64,000 nucleotides of DNA from Gluconacetobacter azotocaptans. GTDB taxonomy: Bacteria > Pseudomonadota > Alphaproteobacteria > Acetobacterales > Acetobacteraceae. The translations under genes were made by a program, and so were the position numbers. The stretch covers positions 26,449 to 90,448 of the forward strand of contig NZ_JABEQF010000014.1 in the NCBI RefSeq assembly GCF_014174355.1. The letters are read 5' to 3'. Below, piece by piece: positions 15,332-24,804 of the stretch. Position 1 is the stretch's first letter. The number at the start of each line of letters is the position of its first letter. The notes under the pieces are model-generated. The model saw only the letters and a program-made list of their open reading frames with translations. It ran no database searches and was not told the DNA's origin.

Positions 15332-17722
15332 TCAGGGCCTGTTGCCGGGCTGTGGCGTCCGCGACTGCCGCGCCATCCAGATCGCCCGGATTTCGGGGGC
15401 ATCCAGCCTGTGCGGGTCGGCGGGCTCGGGCTTGGCGACGGGGGGCGGAGGGCGTCTGGCGGACGGGTGCCGGGCGGGCCGGGCGGGGGGCGGCTTGCGC
15501 GGCGTCGGGTGGGATGCCGGTGCGATGGGGCGCGGTGTCGGGGGCGGGGCGGCGGGCGGGGCCGGAAGGGCGGCGCGCAGGGTGCGGGTGCAGGCCGATG
15601 CCACGCCGCTGCCGGGCTGGAGGGTCGCCAGCAGTGCCGGCGCCAGGGTGACGAGGTCGGGGCCACCGGCCGCCGCCCGCGCGGAAGCGGTCTCGGCCCC
15701 CGGCAGGATCGACGGGTTGGCCAGCGGGCCGGTGATGCGGGCGGTGTCGGGGGACGACACGGTCTGGGCGGTGTCCGGGGGTGTCGGGCGGGGGCGGGCG
15801 GGCTGCGTCGCCAGCGTGTAGTCCAGGGTGTCGCGGCGCAGGTCGGCGGTGCCGCGGCCCAGCGTGCGGCCGGCGTCGGTGTCCAGCAGGGTCGCGACCG
15901 ACAGCAGGCCGTCGCGCAGCGGCAGGTCGGCGATGAGGCAGCGCGTGTCGGTCGGTTTCGGAAAGCCCAGCGCGGACAGGACGGGGCGGCCGATGGGCAG
16001 GCCCAGCAGGGCGGGCAGCAGGGCGAACAGGTCGCCGCCGCGATCCAGCGCCAGCGCCAGGCGGCCGGTGCCGTGCGCGAGCAGGCCGGCCGCCGACAGC
16101 CCCGTGGCGTCGAGGCGCGCGTGGCCGCCGACGATACCTTTGACGCCGGGCATATCGGCCCCGGTGGTATCCGCGACCGCCCGCGTCAGGCGCGCCAGGT
16201 CCAGATGCGTGGCGTCGATGAGGAGGCGGGCGGTGATCCCGGCCCCGGTGGCGGCCCCGGTGGCGGTTTCGCTGGCGACCTCGGTGGCGGCCCCCGGGGC
16301 GGTCTCACTGGCGGTCTCGCTGGCGGTCTCGTCGGGTGGGTCGGCGGGGGTCAGGGCCATGGCTCCGGACAGCGTGCCGCCGTCCAGCCCGGCCGCCAGC
16401 CGGCGCAGGTCCAGCGCGCCGTCGTGCAGGGCGATGTCGGCCTCGACATGATCCAGGCGGGTGGCGTGGCGGGTGATCTGCGCGGCGCGGTAGCGCAGCC
16501 GGCCCTTGATCGCGCGCAGCCGGGCGACGGGGAACGGCGCGGCGAACGAGAGATCGCGCAGCAGGTCCGCCGCGTCGGTCGCGGCGAGGAGCCCGGCCAG
16601 ATCCTTCAGATCCACGTGGAGGGAATGCAGGTCGGCCTCCAGGGCCGGCACGGCGGCATGGAGATCCAGCCGCAGGGTGCCGTCCAGGTCGCTCGACCCC
16701 AGTTTGCCGCGCAGGTCGTCGACCCGCAGGGTGGCGCCGTCATAGTCCACGGCGCCGGCGGCCGAATAGGCGGGCGTGTTGGGGATCGGCAGGCCGGTCA
16801 GCGACGACAGCAGCGACAGGTCGGGGCCCGAGACGTGGCCCGACATGTGGACGGACACGGGCGCGCCGGCCAGGGCCAGCGGGTTGACGAGGGTGCCTTC
16901 CAGCGCCGCCAGGGTCCGGCCCCCGTGCACCATCAGCGTGATGGGGTAGGGGCGGTCGGACCGGGCCAGCGTCAGCGGCCCGCCGCTGACCAGGTGCCCG
17001 TCGACCGGCCGGCCGTCGTAGGTGCCATGCAGGTCGGCGACGATCCGGCCCCGAGGCCCCTCCGGGTCCGCGTTGTCGGGCGGGGTGGTGTAGACCCCCA
17101 CCGTCAGGTCCACGCCGCGCCGGGCGTCCGTGACATCCATCCGGCCGTTGGTGACGCGCAGGTCGCCGATGTCGGGCAGGGCCGGCTGGCCGGTGGCGGC
17201 CGAGGGCGCGTCGGCGGTGATGTTGTCGGTGCCGTCGGCGCGGCGCACGACGCTGACCCGGGGGGTATCGACCGCGACCAGAGGGAAGGACATCCTGTGC
17301 TGGTGCAGGTAGGTCCAGAGGTCGAACCAGATGACGACCTGGCGCGCGGTGGCGAAGGGCCGGCCTTCGTCCTCGAACCCCCAGGGCTGCCCGATGGTCA
17401 GGCCGTCGAGGGTAAGGATGACGACGCGCCCCGGCCGGACGTGCAGGTGGGCGATGGTGGTCCGGCGGTTCAGCAGGGCGGTGGCGCGCGAATCGATCAG
17501 CGGCACGAACCAGTCCCACGACCAGGGCAGCAGCACCAGCACGCAGATCAGCACCAGGACGGCAAGGTCCAGCATCCTGGCCAGGCGCGACGGGCGCCGG
17601 CGCCGTGGAAAGGGACGCCATGGGGGTGGGCGTGACTGGGATTCGCCCGATGGGGATTGCCGCGCGGGGGGCTGGCGCGCGGGGGACCTGCGCGCCGGGC
17701 GGGGGTGCGCCGCGCTGGTCAC
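15332..17722 (-). CDS. AsmA-family protein
   Basis: The 796-residue protein has a basic, proline-rich cytosolic start and a single membrane helix at about residues 50-66 (LDLAVLVLICVLVLLPW). A long periplasmic part made of beta-strand repeats follows, typical of AsmA/TamB-like bridge proteins. The characteristic opening after the helix is present (LLNRRTTIAHLHVRPGRVVI then DGLTIGQPWGF). The C-terminal end is low-complexity (A, P, R) and includes a T/E/A-rich repeat tract near 16250-16330 (ETASETASETAP). AsmA-like proteins are thought to carry phospholipid between membranes or limit outer-membrane assembly. The low-complexity tail may vary in length. Confidence 0.8.
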   Translation of the reverse strand: MTSAAHPRPARRSPARQPPARQSPSGESQSRPPPWRPFPRRRRPSRLARMLDLAVLVLICVLVLLPWSWDWFVPLIDSRATALLNRRTTIAHLHVRPGRVVILTLDGLTIGQPWGFEDEGRPFATARQVVIWFDLWTYLHQHRMSFPLVAVDTPRVSVVRRADGTDNITADAPSAATGQPALPDIGDLRVTNGRMDVTDARRGVDLTVGVYTTPPDNADPEGPRGRIVADLHGTYDGRPVDGHLVSGGPLTLARSDRPYPITLMVHGGRTLAALEGTLVNPLALAGAPVSVHMSGHVSGPDLSLLSSLTGLPIPNTPAYSAAGAVDYDGATLRVDDLRGKLGSSDLDGTLRLDLHAAVPALEADLHSLHVDLKDLAGLLAATDAADLLRDLSFAAPFPVARLRAIKGRLRYRAAQITRHATRLDHVEADIALHDGALDLRRLAAGLDGGTLSGAMALTPADPPDETASETASETAPGAATEVASETATGAATGAGITARLLIDATHLDLARLTRAVADTTGADMPGVKGIVGGHARLDATGLSAAGLLAHGTGRLALALDRGGDLFALLPALLGLPIGRPVLSALGFPKPTDTRCLIADLPLRDGLLSVATLLDTDAGRTLGRGTADLRRDTLDYTLATQPARPRPTPPDTAQTVSSPDTARITGPLANPSILPGAETASARAAAGGPDLVTLAPALLATLQPGSGVASACTRTLRAALPAPPAAPPPTPRPIAPASHPTPRKPPPARPARHPSARRPPPPVAKPEPADPHRLDAPEIRAIWMARQSRTPQPGNRP

Positions 17723-17861
17723 GCGCGCGCCGGCCGGCCCCGCCCGGGCGGGGATGCGATCCGAAGGTCGGCCGGCCGGGCGGGGCGTCTGGCATGCATG
17801 TCCCGGGGGGAACGCAGCGGGGCGCGGCGGGTTGCGCCGGCCCGGCGTTCGGATCGGTCGT

Positions 17862-20486
17862 TCAGGGCGTTCCGGCCGGCGTCCCGCCTGGCGGGGGCAG
17901 AAGCTGCACGGTGCTGACCGGGCGGGCCAGGCGAATGCCCTCGTGCATGAAGCGCTGGGCCAGGCGGCGGTTGAATTCGCGCTGCACGCCCCAGCGGGCG
18001 GTGTCGGTGCAGCGCACCTGGCCGGCCAGGGTGACGGCCTGGGCCGAGACCGCGTTGACCCCCCAGTATTCCAGGTCGCCCAGCATGCCGGGCGCGAAGG
18101 CCGGGTCCTGGCGCATGCCGGCGACGATGTCCTTCAGCACCTCGCCCGCGTGGTCGGCGTCCTGGTCAGGGGCGATGTCCACGCTGACGGCGGCGTTGCC
18201 CAGGCCGCGATTGGTGTTGGTCACGGTCGATACCGCGCTGAAGGGGATGATGTGGACCGACCCGTCGGCCGCGCGCAGGCGCAGGGTGCGGATGGACAGG
18301 GTTTCCACCGCCCCCGACAGGCCGCCGGCGGTGACCCAGTCGCCGACCTCCATCGCGTTTTCCAGCAGCAGGAAGATGCCGGTGATGAAATCCTGCACCA
18401 GCTTCTGCGACCCGAAGCCCACCGCCACGCCGATGATCCCGGCGCCGGCCAGCAGCGGCGCGATGTCCAGGCCGATCTGGCTGAGCATGGTCATGGCCAG
18501 GACGATGACCAGGCACACCATCAGCACCGTCCGCAGGATGGGCGCCAGCGTGCGCAGCCGCATGGCCCGCAGGCTCTGGTTGCTGGTGGCGTAGCGGTCG
18601 ATCTGCCGGTCCAGCGCCCCGTTGACGTATTCCCACAGCGTAAGGCCGACCGCCACCGCCACCACGATGGTGCCCGCCGCCGAGACCAGGCGCCGGCCGA
18701 TGCGCCCGTCGCCGAACCACTGGAACGCCGGCATCCCCCAGGCCTGCATCAGCGCGACCAGCCCGGCGGCGGCCAGCGCCCAGGCCAGGACGCGCCGGGC
18801 GATGGGGTAATAGCGCGCGCCGCGCCGCGACAGGTCGGACAGCCGGCCGTCGGCGTCGGGGCCCGGCTGGAAGGTGCGGTCCAGCAGGCCGAACAGGATG
18901 ATGGCCAGCACGCGGAAGGCGACCAGCACGGCGGCGGCGGCCAGGAACAGGCGCCACACCCGCTGGTAGCCGTCGGGGATCTGCGCGGCCCACACCAGCC
19001 ACAGCGCGAAATCCAGCACCAGCGCCACGATCCACCAGCCGTCGGCCAGCCCGTCGAAGATGCTGTTGGCCAGGCGGGGGTGGATCTGCCGCAGGGGACG
19101 CAGGACGTTGGCGACCGGCCGACGGACGCGCACGATCAGGGTGGCGACCAGCAGATGCTCGACCAGCACGATCAGCCGGCCGATGGCGTCCTGTCCCCGG
19201 TCGGGCAGGTCCAGCACCTGGCCCACGTTGGCCACGCACAGGGCGACGATGGGCACCAGCGCCAGGCCGGTCATCCACCAGGCCAGCAGGGCCGCCGTCC
19301 CGTCGCGCAGGGGCAGGGGGCGCAGGTGCGGCAGGCGCGGCGACAGCAGGGCGTTCAGCACCACGTTCACCAGGCGGGCGATGGCGTAGGAATCGGCCAC
19401 GATCAGGATGACGGCCAGCATGCGGGGCTCGTCGGTCAGGGCCGGGGCGGCCAGGTTGGCCACGCCGAAGAACACTGCCGGCGGCAGCACGTCCAGCACC
19501 AGCCGCAGCAGCACCCACGGCGCCAGCCGCAGCGTCCGGACCGTGCGCCGGCGCAGGCGGGCGTCGCGTTCGCGCTGGGCGGCGGCGGCCCGGTCCGCAT
19601 TGTCATGCACGTCGTCGGGGTGGGTGGTGTCGGGGGTGTCGGCGGGCGGCGCGACGGGCAGCGGGGGCGGCGGCTGGATCTGGCCCGCCAGGCGGGCGTC
19701 CAGCCGCCGCACCCGCCGCGCCAGGGGAATGGACAGGCCGCGTTCCACCACGATGCCGGCCAGCATGACCAGCGCCAGCCGCCACGACAGGCCGGTCAGC
19801 AGCGCGCGTGATCCGGGGTGGCGCACCATGCGGCCGAACCATGTGCCGACATCCCGCAGGTCGACGAACAGGCCACCGAACGCCTTGACCCTCTGGCCCA
19901 CGGTCAGGGCCGCGCCGGTCAGGCCCGTCAGCATTTCGGCGCCCAGGCTGCCCGGCGCCAGCGCGAGCTGGTGCGGGGCGGCGGCCGGGGGCGTCGCGGC
20001 CGGCGCGGCGGGGGCGGCACCAGGGGCAGCGGCAGGGGCGGCCGGGGCCGAGGCCGGAGCAGGTGTCGCGGGGGCGGTGCGGGCCGGAACGGTGATGACG
20101 GGGGCGGTGATGACCCGGGCGGCGGGCGCGGCCGCCGCGGGGGGCGCCTCGCGCAGGGTAGCGGGATCGGGCAGGTCGCCCAGAGTGCGCAGGTCCTGCA
20201 GGAAGGCCGCGCGGCGATCGGGATCGCTCAACGTGCCGACCAGGTGCCGGATGCGGGCCTGGTCCATCTGGGCCTGGTCGGGCGGCGCGGACTGGGCCTG
20301 GGTTGGAGGCGGAGCGGGCGGCGGCGCGGGGGATTGCGCCTGGCCGGGCACGAGCGGAAGCAGCAGGGCGATCAGGCACGCCGGCAGCAGCGCCAGGGCG
20401 CGGGGTCCGCGCCGCCGGCCGGTGCCGTGTCGTGAGGGCGGGGTGGGGTCAGGGTGACGATGCATGCCGCGTGCATCCGCTTGCAT
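17862..20486 (-). CDS. Large mechanosensitive ion channel, MscS superfamily (YbiO-like)
   Basis: The 874-residue protein has an N-terminal signal (ALALLPACLIALLLPLVPGQ), a long alanine/proline-rich periplasmic stretch and about ten membrane helices. The MscS core follows: AGIIGVAVGFGSQKLVQDFI, GIFLLLENAMEVGDWVT and a beta domain with SGAVETLSIRTLRLRAADGS. The C-terminus reads RWGVQREFNRRLAQRFMHEG. It would open under membrane tension and release solutes. The start is the ATG at 20484-20486 because AGGAGG lies six bases upstream; two other in-frame ATGs (20504, 20465) lack that spacing. Confidence 0.88.
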   Translation of the reverse strand: MQADARGMHRHPDPTPPSRHGTGRRRGPRALALLPACLIALLLPLVPGQAQSPAPPPAPPPTQAQSAPPDQAQMDQARIRHLVGTLSDPDRRAAFLQDLRTLGDLPDPATLREAPPAAAAPAARVITAPVITVPARTAPATPAPASAPAAPAAAPGAAPAAPAATPPAAAPHQLALAPGSLGAEMLTGLTGAALTVGQRVKAFGGLFVDLRDVGTWFGRMVRHPGSRALLTGLSWRLALVMLAGIVVERGLSIPLARRVRRLDARLAGQIQPPPPLPVAPPADTPDTTHPDDVHDNADRAAAAQRERDARLRRRTVRTLRLAPWVLLRLVLDVLPPAVFFGVANLAAPALTDEPRMLAVILIVADSYAIARLVNVVLNALLSPRLPHLRPLPLRDGTAALLAWWMTGLALVPIVALCVANVGQVLDLPDRGQDAIGRLIVLVEHLLVATLIVRVRRPVANVLRPLRQIHPRLANSIFDGLADGWWIVALVLDFALWLVWAAQIPDGYQRVWRLFLAAAAVLVAFRVLAIILFGLLDRTFQPGPDADGRLSDLSRRGARYYPIARRVLAWALAAAGLVALMQAWGMPAFQWFGDGRIGRRLVSAAGTIVVAVAVGLTLWEYVNGALDRQIDRYATSNQSLRAMRLRTLAPILRTVLMVCLVIVLAMTMLSQIGLDIAPLLAGAGIIGVAVGFGSQKLVQDFITGIFLLLENAMEVGDWVTAGGLSGAVETLSIRTLRLRAADGSVHIIPFSAVSTVTNTNRGLGNAAVSVDIAPDQDADHAGEVLKDIVAGMRQDPAFAPGMLGDLEYWGVNAVSAQAVTLAGQVRCTDTARWGVQREFNRRLAQRFMHEGIRLARPVSTVQLLPPPGGTPAGTP

Positions 20487-20719
20487 GGAACCTCCTGTGG
20501 GCAAGGGGGCGGCCAGGCGGCGGCGTGACGGGGCCTCCGGTCGGTGCTGGTCGTTTCCGGCCGGGCCTGGCGGCCGTGGGGCGGGTGGTACGGGGGCGGC
20601 GCGCGCAGGCTTCCGGCGCGCCGCCCCGACCGCGGGGATGACGGGACAACGTGCCGCGCGGCGGGTGGGTTGCCCCCGGACCGGGGGCGCAGGTGACGCG
20701 ACGTGGCGGGCGGGGTGCT

Positions 20720-20986
20720 TCAGGCCGTCGGCAGCAGGTCCGGCGGAACCTGCTGGACCCGCAGCCGGATGACGCGCCCCAGGGCGTCCAGATCGGCCTG
20801 CACGCCGGGCATGATGTCGCGGATCGCCACCGTGGCGCGGGTCTGCGATGTCATGTCGATGATCGTGACGGGCATGGGGACGGGCATCGCCATCGACGCG
20901 GGCGCGGCGCAGTCGGCGGGTGGCAGGTGTGTCGCCATCAGGGGGCCGGACCCACCCGGGGCCGGATCGACGGTTGCGGCCTTCAT
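20720..20986 (-). CDS. Small hypothetical protein (88 aa)
   Basis: The frame begins MKAATVDPAPGGSGPLMATH. The C-terminal half, TIIDMTSQTRATVAIRDIMP then ADLDALGRVIRLRVQQVPPD, is more regular and looks like a folded helix-strand unit. GGAGG precedes the start. No family is recognised. It lies alone, about 230 bp from the channel gene. Confidence 0.5.
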   Translation of the reverse strand: MKAATVDPAPGGSGPLMATHLPPADCAAPASMAMPVPMPVTIIDMTSQTRATVAIRDIMPGVQADLDALGRVIRLRVQQVPPDLLPTA

Positions 20987-21120
20987 TGCAGCGGGCCTCC
21001 GTGCTGGTGTGTCGGGCGCGATGCGGGCGTCGCGCCCCTTATTCCGAACAGGCGGGCGGGGCCGGGGTTTCCGGCGGGGGCCGGGCCTCACCGAAGCGTT
21101 ACGCCGGCGCGGCGGGCGGT

Positions 21121-21212
21121 GGGATCGGGCTTTGCCCGAATTCACCGGGGCCGGAGGCCCAGGGGCCCGATTCATCAGGATATATAACGGGTTTTCGCGG
21201 CGCACCCTTCCA
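21121..21212. repeat. Intergenic multi-hairpin repeat, copy R7 (degenerate)
   Basis: The stems TCGGGCTTTGCCCGA and GGGCCGGAGGCCC are visible, while the right half is reduced to ACGGGTTTTCGCGGCGCACC. It lies between the 88-residue gene and the alpha/beta hydrolase gene. Confidence 0.6.
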
Positions 21213-21225
21213 TGTGGCTGGCGGA

Positions 21226-21897
21226 TCAGGGCGGTTCGCGGACATGTGCCAGAAACCATCGGGTCGCGTGATCGACGACCTGGTCCAGCGTGCCGGGTTC
21301 CTCGAACAGATGGGTCGCGCCGGGGACGATCACCAGATCGCGCTCGCACTGCATCGCGCGCAGGGCCGCGCGGTTCAGGGCCAGCACGTCGTCGTCCCGG
21401 CCGCCGACGATCAGCAGGGTCGGCGACTGCACGCGGGCCAGCGCGGTGGCGCCGGCCAGGTCGGGGCGGCCGCCGCGCGAGACGATGGCGGCGATGCGGG
21501 CCGTATCGGTGGACGCCGCCAGCAGGGCGGCGGCGGCACCGGTGCTGGCGCCGAAATAGCAGATGGGCAGCGCTGCCAGATGGGCGGCCTGGCGCACCCA
21601 CTGCGTGGCGCCGGCCAGCCGTGCGGCCAGCAGGGGGATGTCGAACACCTTCCGGCGGTCCTGGTCCTCGTTGTTGCGCAGCAGGTCGACCAGCAGGGTC
21701 GCCAGCCCGGCGCGGTGCAGCGCGTGGGCGACATGGGTGTTGCGCGGGCTGAAGCGCCCGCTGCCGCTGCCATGGGCGAACAGAACCAGCCCGTGCGCTT
21801 CCCGCGGGACGCCCAGCACGCCGATCGTCTCGCCGGCCTGTACCGTGGTGGTTTCGACCGTCTGGAAGGGTCCGTCCGTGTGACAACTGGACTTCAT
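21226..21897 (-). CDS. Alpha/beta hydrolase, dienelactone-hydrolase-like
   Basis: The 223-residue cytosolic protein shows GLVLFAHGSGSGRFSPRN (HGxGxGxxSPRN, typical of this subgroup), the nucleophile elbow CYFGASTGAAAAL at about residues 113-125, an acid in VGGRDDDVLALN and the catalytic His in VPGATHLFEEPG. These form a Ser-Asp-His triad. Proteins of this type are often annotated as DLH-family or phosphoribosyltransferase-linked hydrolases. The substrate is unknown. It is divergent from the SDR gene with about 207 bp between. Confidence 0.85.
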   Translation of the reverse strand: MKSSCHTDGPFQTVETTTVQAGETIGVLGVPREAHGLVLFAHGSGSGRFSPRNTHVAHALHRAGLATLLVDLLRNNEDQDRRKVFDIPLLAARLAGATQWVRQAAHLAALPICYFGASTGAAAALLAASTDTARIAAIVSRGGRPDLAGATALARVQSPTLLIVGGRDDDVLALNRAALRAMQCERDLVIVPGATHLFEEPGTLDQVVDHATRWFLAHVREPP

Positions 21898-22104
21898 TGC
21901 CCTGTCCCCCGGGCTGGTGGGGGCGTCAACGCCCGTCCGCCGCCCGGGTTGCGCCCGGCGAACGGGGGGCCGGTGCGCGACGCGCTATGCGCCAGGCGCC
22001 CGTTGCGGCGCGGGGGGCTTCGGCGGCATGGTTGCGGGACCCCGCCCGCGTCGCCCCCGTCGGGGGGCGTCCGGCGCATCCGCCCAGAAGGAAGGGACGC
22101 ATTC

Positions 22105-22863
22105 ATGACCGCCATCGACACACCCGCATCCGGCACGATCGTCGTCACCGGCGGCGCGCGCGGCATCGGCCAGGCGATCTGCCGGGCGCTGGCGGGCGCC
22201 GGCTATGCCGTTGCCATCAATTACGCCCACAGCGCGGCGCAGGCCGACGAACTGGCGCAGGCCATCCGGGCGGCGGGCGGACGGGCGGCGGCGATCCGGG
22301 CCGACATCGGCGATCCGGCGCAGATCCCGGGCCTGTTCGCGGCGGCCGAGGCGGAACTCGGCCCGCTGGTGGGGCTGGTGAACAATGCGGGCATCCTGGG
22401 CGACAAGGCCCGCATCGACGAACTGGACGCGGCGGGGCTGGCCACCCTGCTGGCCGTCAACGTGACGGGCAGCATCCTGGCAGCCGGCGAGGCGGTGCGG
22501 CGGCTGTCCACCCGGCATGGCGGCAAGGGGGGCGCGATCGTCAATATCTCGTCGGTGGCGGCGCGCCTGGGCGGCCTGCCCGGGCTGGTGCCCTATGCGG
22601 CGACCAAGGGCGCGATCGAGACCTTCACCAAGGGGCTGGCCACCGAGGTGGCGCGCGAGGGGGTGCGGGTCAACGCGGTGGCGCCGGGCCTGACGGCGAC
22701 CGACATGGTGTCGCCCGAGACGGCGAAATACGCCGCCGAGTCGGGCGTGCCGATGGGGCGCGTCGGCACGCCGGACGAGATCGCCGCGGCCGTGCTGTAT
22801 CTGCTGTCGCCGGCGGCGTCGTACGTCACGGGCGCGTCGCTGACGGTGTCGGGCGGGCGCTGA
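22105..22863 (+). CDS. Short-chain dehydrogenase/reductase, FabG-like (glucose/3-oxoacyl reductase type)
   Basis: The 252-residue SDR has VVTGGARGIGQAICRAL (TGxxxGxG cofactor site), ADIGD, LVNNAGIL (NNAG), IVNISSVAARLG (catalytic Ser), VPYAATKGAIETFTKGLA (Y-x-x-x-K) and NAVAPGLTATDM. The ending YVTGASLTVSGGR is standard for classical SDRs. NYAHSAAQAD after strand 2 suggests NADP(H) preference because no acidic residue follows strand 2 directly. The substrate cannot be assigned. GAAGGAAGGGACG precedes the ATG at 22105. Confidence 0.9.
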   Translation: MTAIDTPASGTIVVTGGARGIGQAICRALAGAGYAVAINYAHSAAQADELAQAIRAAGGRAAAIRADIGDPAQIPGLFAAAEAELGPLVGLVNNAGILGDKARIDELDAAGLATLLAVNVTGSILAAGEAVRRLSTRHGGKGGAIVNISSVAARLGGLPGLVPYAATKGAIETFTKGLATEVAREGVRVNAVAPGLTATDMVSPETAKYAAESGVPMGRVGTPDEIAAAVLYLLSPAASYVTGASLTVSGGR

Positions 22864-22912
22864 GGGTCATGCGCGGATCACCGGCGCAGGGCACGTTCAT
22901 GGGCTGCCGCAT

Positions 22913-23407
22913 ATGAGCACGCTGCGCATTCGCCGCTTTGTCCCGGCCGACGCGCAAGGTGTGATGGGTGTGATACTTCCCATCCAGCGGGAAGAATTCG
23001 GCATCCCGATTACGGCGGAAGATCAGCCGGACCTGCATTCGATTCCGTCCTTCTACCAGAGCGGCGTCGGCGATTTCCTGGTGGCGGAGGAGGGCGGCCA
23101 TGTCGTGGGCACGGTCGGCCTGAAGGATATCGGGGCCGGGCAGGCGGCGTTGCGCAAGATGTTCGTCGCCCCGGCCTGGCGGGGGCGGGAGCATGGTGTC
23201 GCGCAGGCGCTTCTGCAGAACATGCTGGGCCATGCGCGCGGCCGCGCGGTGCGCGACATCTTCCTGGGGACGACGGACGCATTCGCCGCAGCCCATCGCT
23301 TCTACGAGAAGAACGGTTTTCGCCGGATCGACCCCCGGTCCCTGCCGGGTTCCTTTCCAAGAATGGCCGTGGATACACGCTTCTACGGCTTGAGACTGGG
23401 GTCGTGA
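22913..23407 (+). CDS. GNAT-family N-acetyltransferase
   Basis: The 164-residue protein opens MSTLRIRRFVPADAQGVMGV. It has LRKMFVAPAWRGREHGVAQA (acetyl-CoA site, R-G-R-x-x-G) and AAAHRFYEKNGFRRID, typical of a GNAT C-terminal strand/helix. The substrate is unknown. It ends ten bases before the stop of the frameshifted arfB copy, which is convergent. Confidence 0.85.
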   Translation: MSTLRIRRFVPADAQGVMGVILPIQREEFGIPITAEDQPDLHSIPSFYQSGVGDFLVAEEGGHVVGTVGLKDIGAGQAALRKMFVAPAWRGREHGVAQALLQNMLGHARGRAVRDIFLGTTDAFAAAHRFYEKNGFRRIDPRSLPGSFPRMAVDTRFYGLRLGS

Positions 23408-23416
23408 TTTTTCGAT

Positions 23417-23838
23417 CTAGTCGTCATGCCGCAGGGCGCGTCCGCGCTTGATGCTGGCGCGGTGGGCCTTGCCGTCCAGCCGGCGCTGGCGGGCGGCGCG
23501 GCCGGGGCGGGTGGCGACGCGGAAGGCGGGGCGGTGCGCGGCCTCGCGGATCAGGGCGGCCAGCCGTTCGACCGCGTCCTCGCGGTTGCGTGCTGGGTGC
23601 GGAAGCGCCGGGCGGTGATGACGATGACGCCGTCGCGCGTGGCGCGGCTGCCCGCGACCTCGAGCAGGCGGGCGCGTACCCGTTCGGACAGCGCGGGCGA
23701 GCGCGCGGCGTCGAAGCGTAGCTGCGCCGCCGTCGCCACCTTGTTGACGTTCTGCCCGCCGGGGCCGGAGGCGAGGATGTAGCTGACCTCCAGCTCGGAC
23801 TCGGCCAGGGACAGTCCGGGAAGGATCGGGATTGCCAT
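23417..23838 (-). pseudogene. arfB: Frameshifted duplicate of arfB (ICT1-like peptidyl-tRNA hydrolase)
   Basis: The start MAIPILPGLSLAESELEVSY and the catalytic GGQ in SGPGGQNVNKVATAAQLRFD are intact. Reading continues to VIVITARRFRTQ, then a one-base deletion near 23590 (relative to the copy at 31723-32142) shifts the frame and ends the protein at about 95 residues. The downstream DNA still encodes the basic tail (KAHRASIKRGRALRHDD) in the other frame. The lost tail is the part of ArfB that enters the empty mRNA channel, so this copy should be inactive. A 3-bp difference adds one Asp at the old C-terminus. It is the left arm of the 449-bp direct repeat. Confidence 0.88.
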
Positions 23839-23865
23839 GCGCGTGGCATAGCATGTATCGCGTCG
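23417..23865. repeat. Left direct repeat (449 bp) bounding the island
   Basis: It covers the whole arfB copy plus about 27 bp upstream of its start. Against the right copy (31723-32169) I count three substitutions, one 1-base indel and one 3-base indel inside the gene, with a few more changes upstream. Outside these limits the flanks are unrelated. Both copies have the same orientation. Confidence 0.9.
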
Positions 23866-23871
23866 CTGTCG

Positions 23872-24771
23872 TCAGCCTGCGTCCAGGTCTTCTCGTGGTC
23901 CTGCCCATAGCGCCGCTATGCGCGGTATGCTCCATCCAAACCTCGCTCCCAGGGTGGAAACGGCGATCAATGTAGCTCCGATGTACTGGACGACTGTCAA
24001 GCGATGACCATAAACTAAATTATCACAGAGAATCGCCACGAGCGGATATATGAACGTCAAGGAACTTATCGTTGCGGTACTCAAATGCGGGTATGCCTTA
24101 AACATCAAGGCGTAACATAGCCCTGTAAGAATTACACCAGCACCCACGATCCATCCCCACGCCGACCAACCGGGCAGATGGCTATAGTTCGCGAACGGCG
24201 CCAAAAGCACGGCGCCGGTTGCAAGTTGCCAGAATGTCGTGATTTCTGCGCGCTGGTTGCGGATGCCCTTGGTAATGAGGGTGATGAGTGCGTAGGCAGC
24301 GGCGGCTAATAACGCAAGCGTCACGCCGATCAACGCATGATCTCCACCAGGCATTCCTTTGAAGAGCAGCCCACTGGAAAGTGCTACACCAATAAATGCG
24401 GCTATAATCCATGAAATTTGCAAGCGCGTCACTTTTTCCTTGAGGAACAAGGCTCCGGAAATAATGATAAAAAATGGCTGAATATGATAAATTATTGTTG
24501 CCGTTGCAATCGACGTCAGTCCATAGGCCGTAAAGAATAAAACCCAGGAACACACTATGAGTGCGCCGCATGCCATGGCCGCGATGATATTGCGCGTATG
24601 GAAGTGAGAAAACAAACCACGAGACAGACACCAAATACCGAGGGATATAGCGCCGAATGCACAGCGCCAGAATACGAAATTTATTGGGTCAAGGGTGCTT
24701 TGCACGACGAAGACACCAATAGTTCCGGAAAGCGCCATTGCGACGGCGAGTTGAAGGGATGGGGATTGCAT
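23872..24771 (-). CDS. EamA-family (DMT) transporter in the island
   Basis: The 299-residue inner-membrane protein has about ten helices. It reads MQSPSLQLAVAMALSGTIGV, then WRCAFGAISLGIWCL, TATIIYHIQPFFIIISGALF and LKEKVTRLQISWIIAAFIGV, and ends GATLIAVSTLGARFGW. This is the typical two-EamA layout. The HIQPFF motif after TM3 is common in amino-acid/metabolite exporter members (RhaT/YdcZ-like). Codon use is visibly more AT-rich than in flanking host genes. Its stop lies a few bases from the left arfB repeat, so the island begins right after this gene. Confidence 0.85.
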   Translation of the reverse strand: MQSPSLQLAVAMALSGTIGVFVVQSTLDPINFVFWRCAFGAISLGIWCLSRGLFSHFHTRNIIAAMACGALIVCSWVLFFTAYGLTSIATATIIYHIQPFFIIISGALFLKEKVTRLQISWIIAAFIGVALSSGLLFKGMPGGDHALIGVTLALLAAAAYALITLITKGIRNQRAEITTFWQLATGAVLLAPFANYSHLPGWSAWGWIVGAGVILTGLCYALMFKAYPHLSTATISSLTFIYPLVAILCDNLVYGHRLTVVQYIGATLIAVSTLGARFGWSIPRIAALWAGPREDLDAG

Positions 24772-24804
24772 GATCCTCTCCTTTTTTACTCTACGAAGCA
24801 GCCA

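Noticed and set aside
15326..19811. Two very long plus-strand frames over the AsmA and MscS genes
   Set aside because: Q/G/R-rich shadow translations. The minus-strand genes have membrane helices and family motifs.
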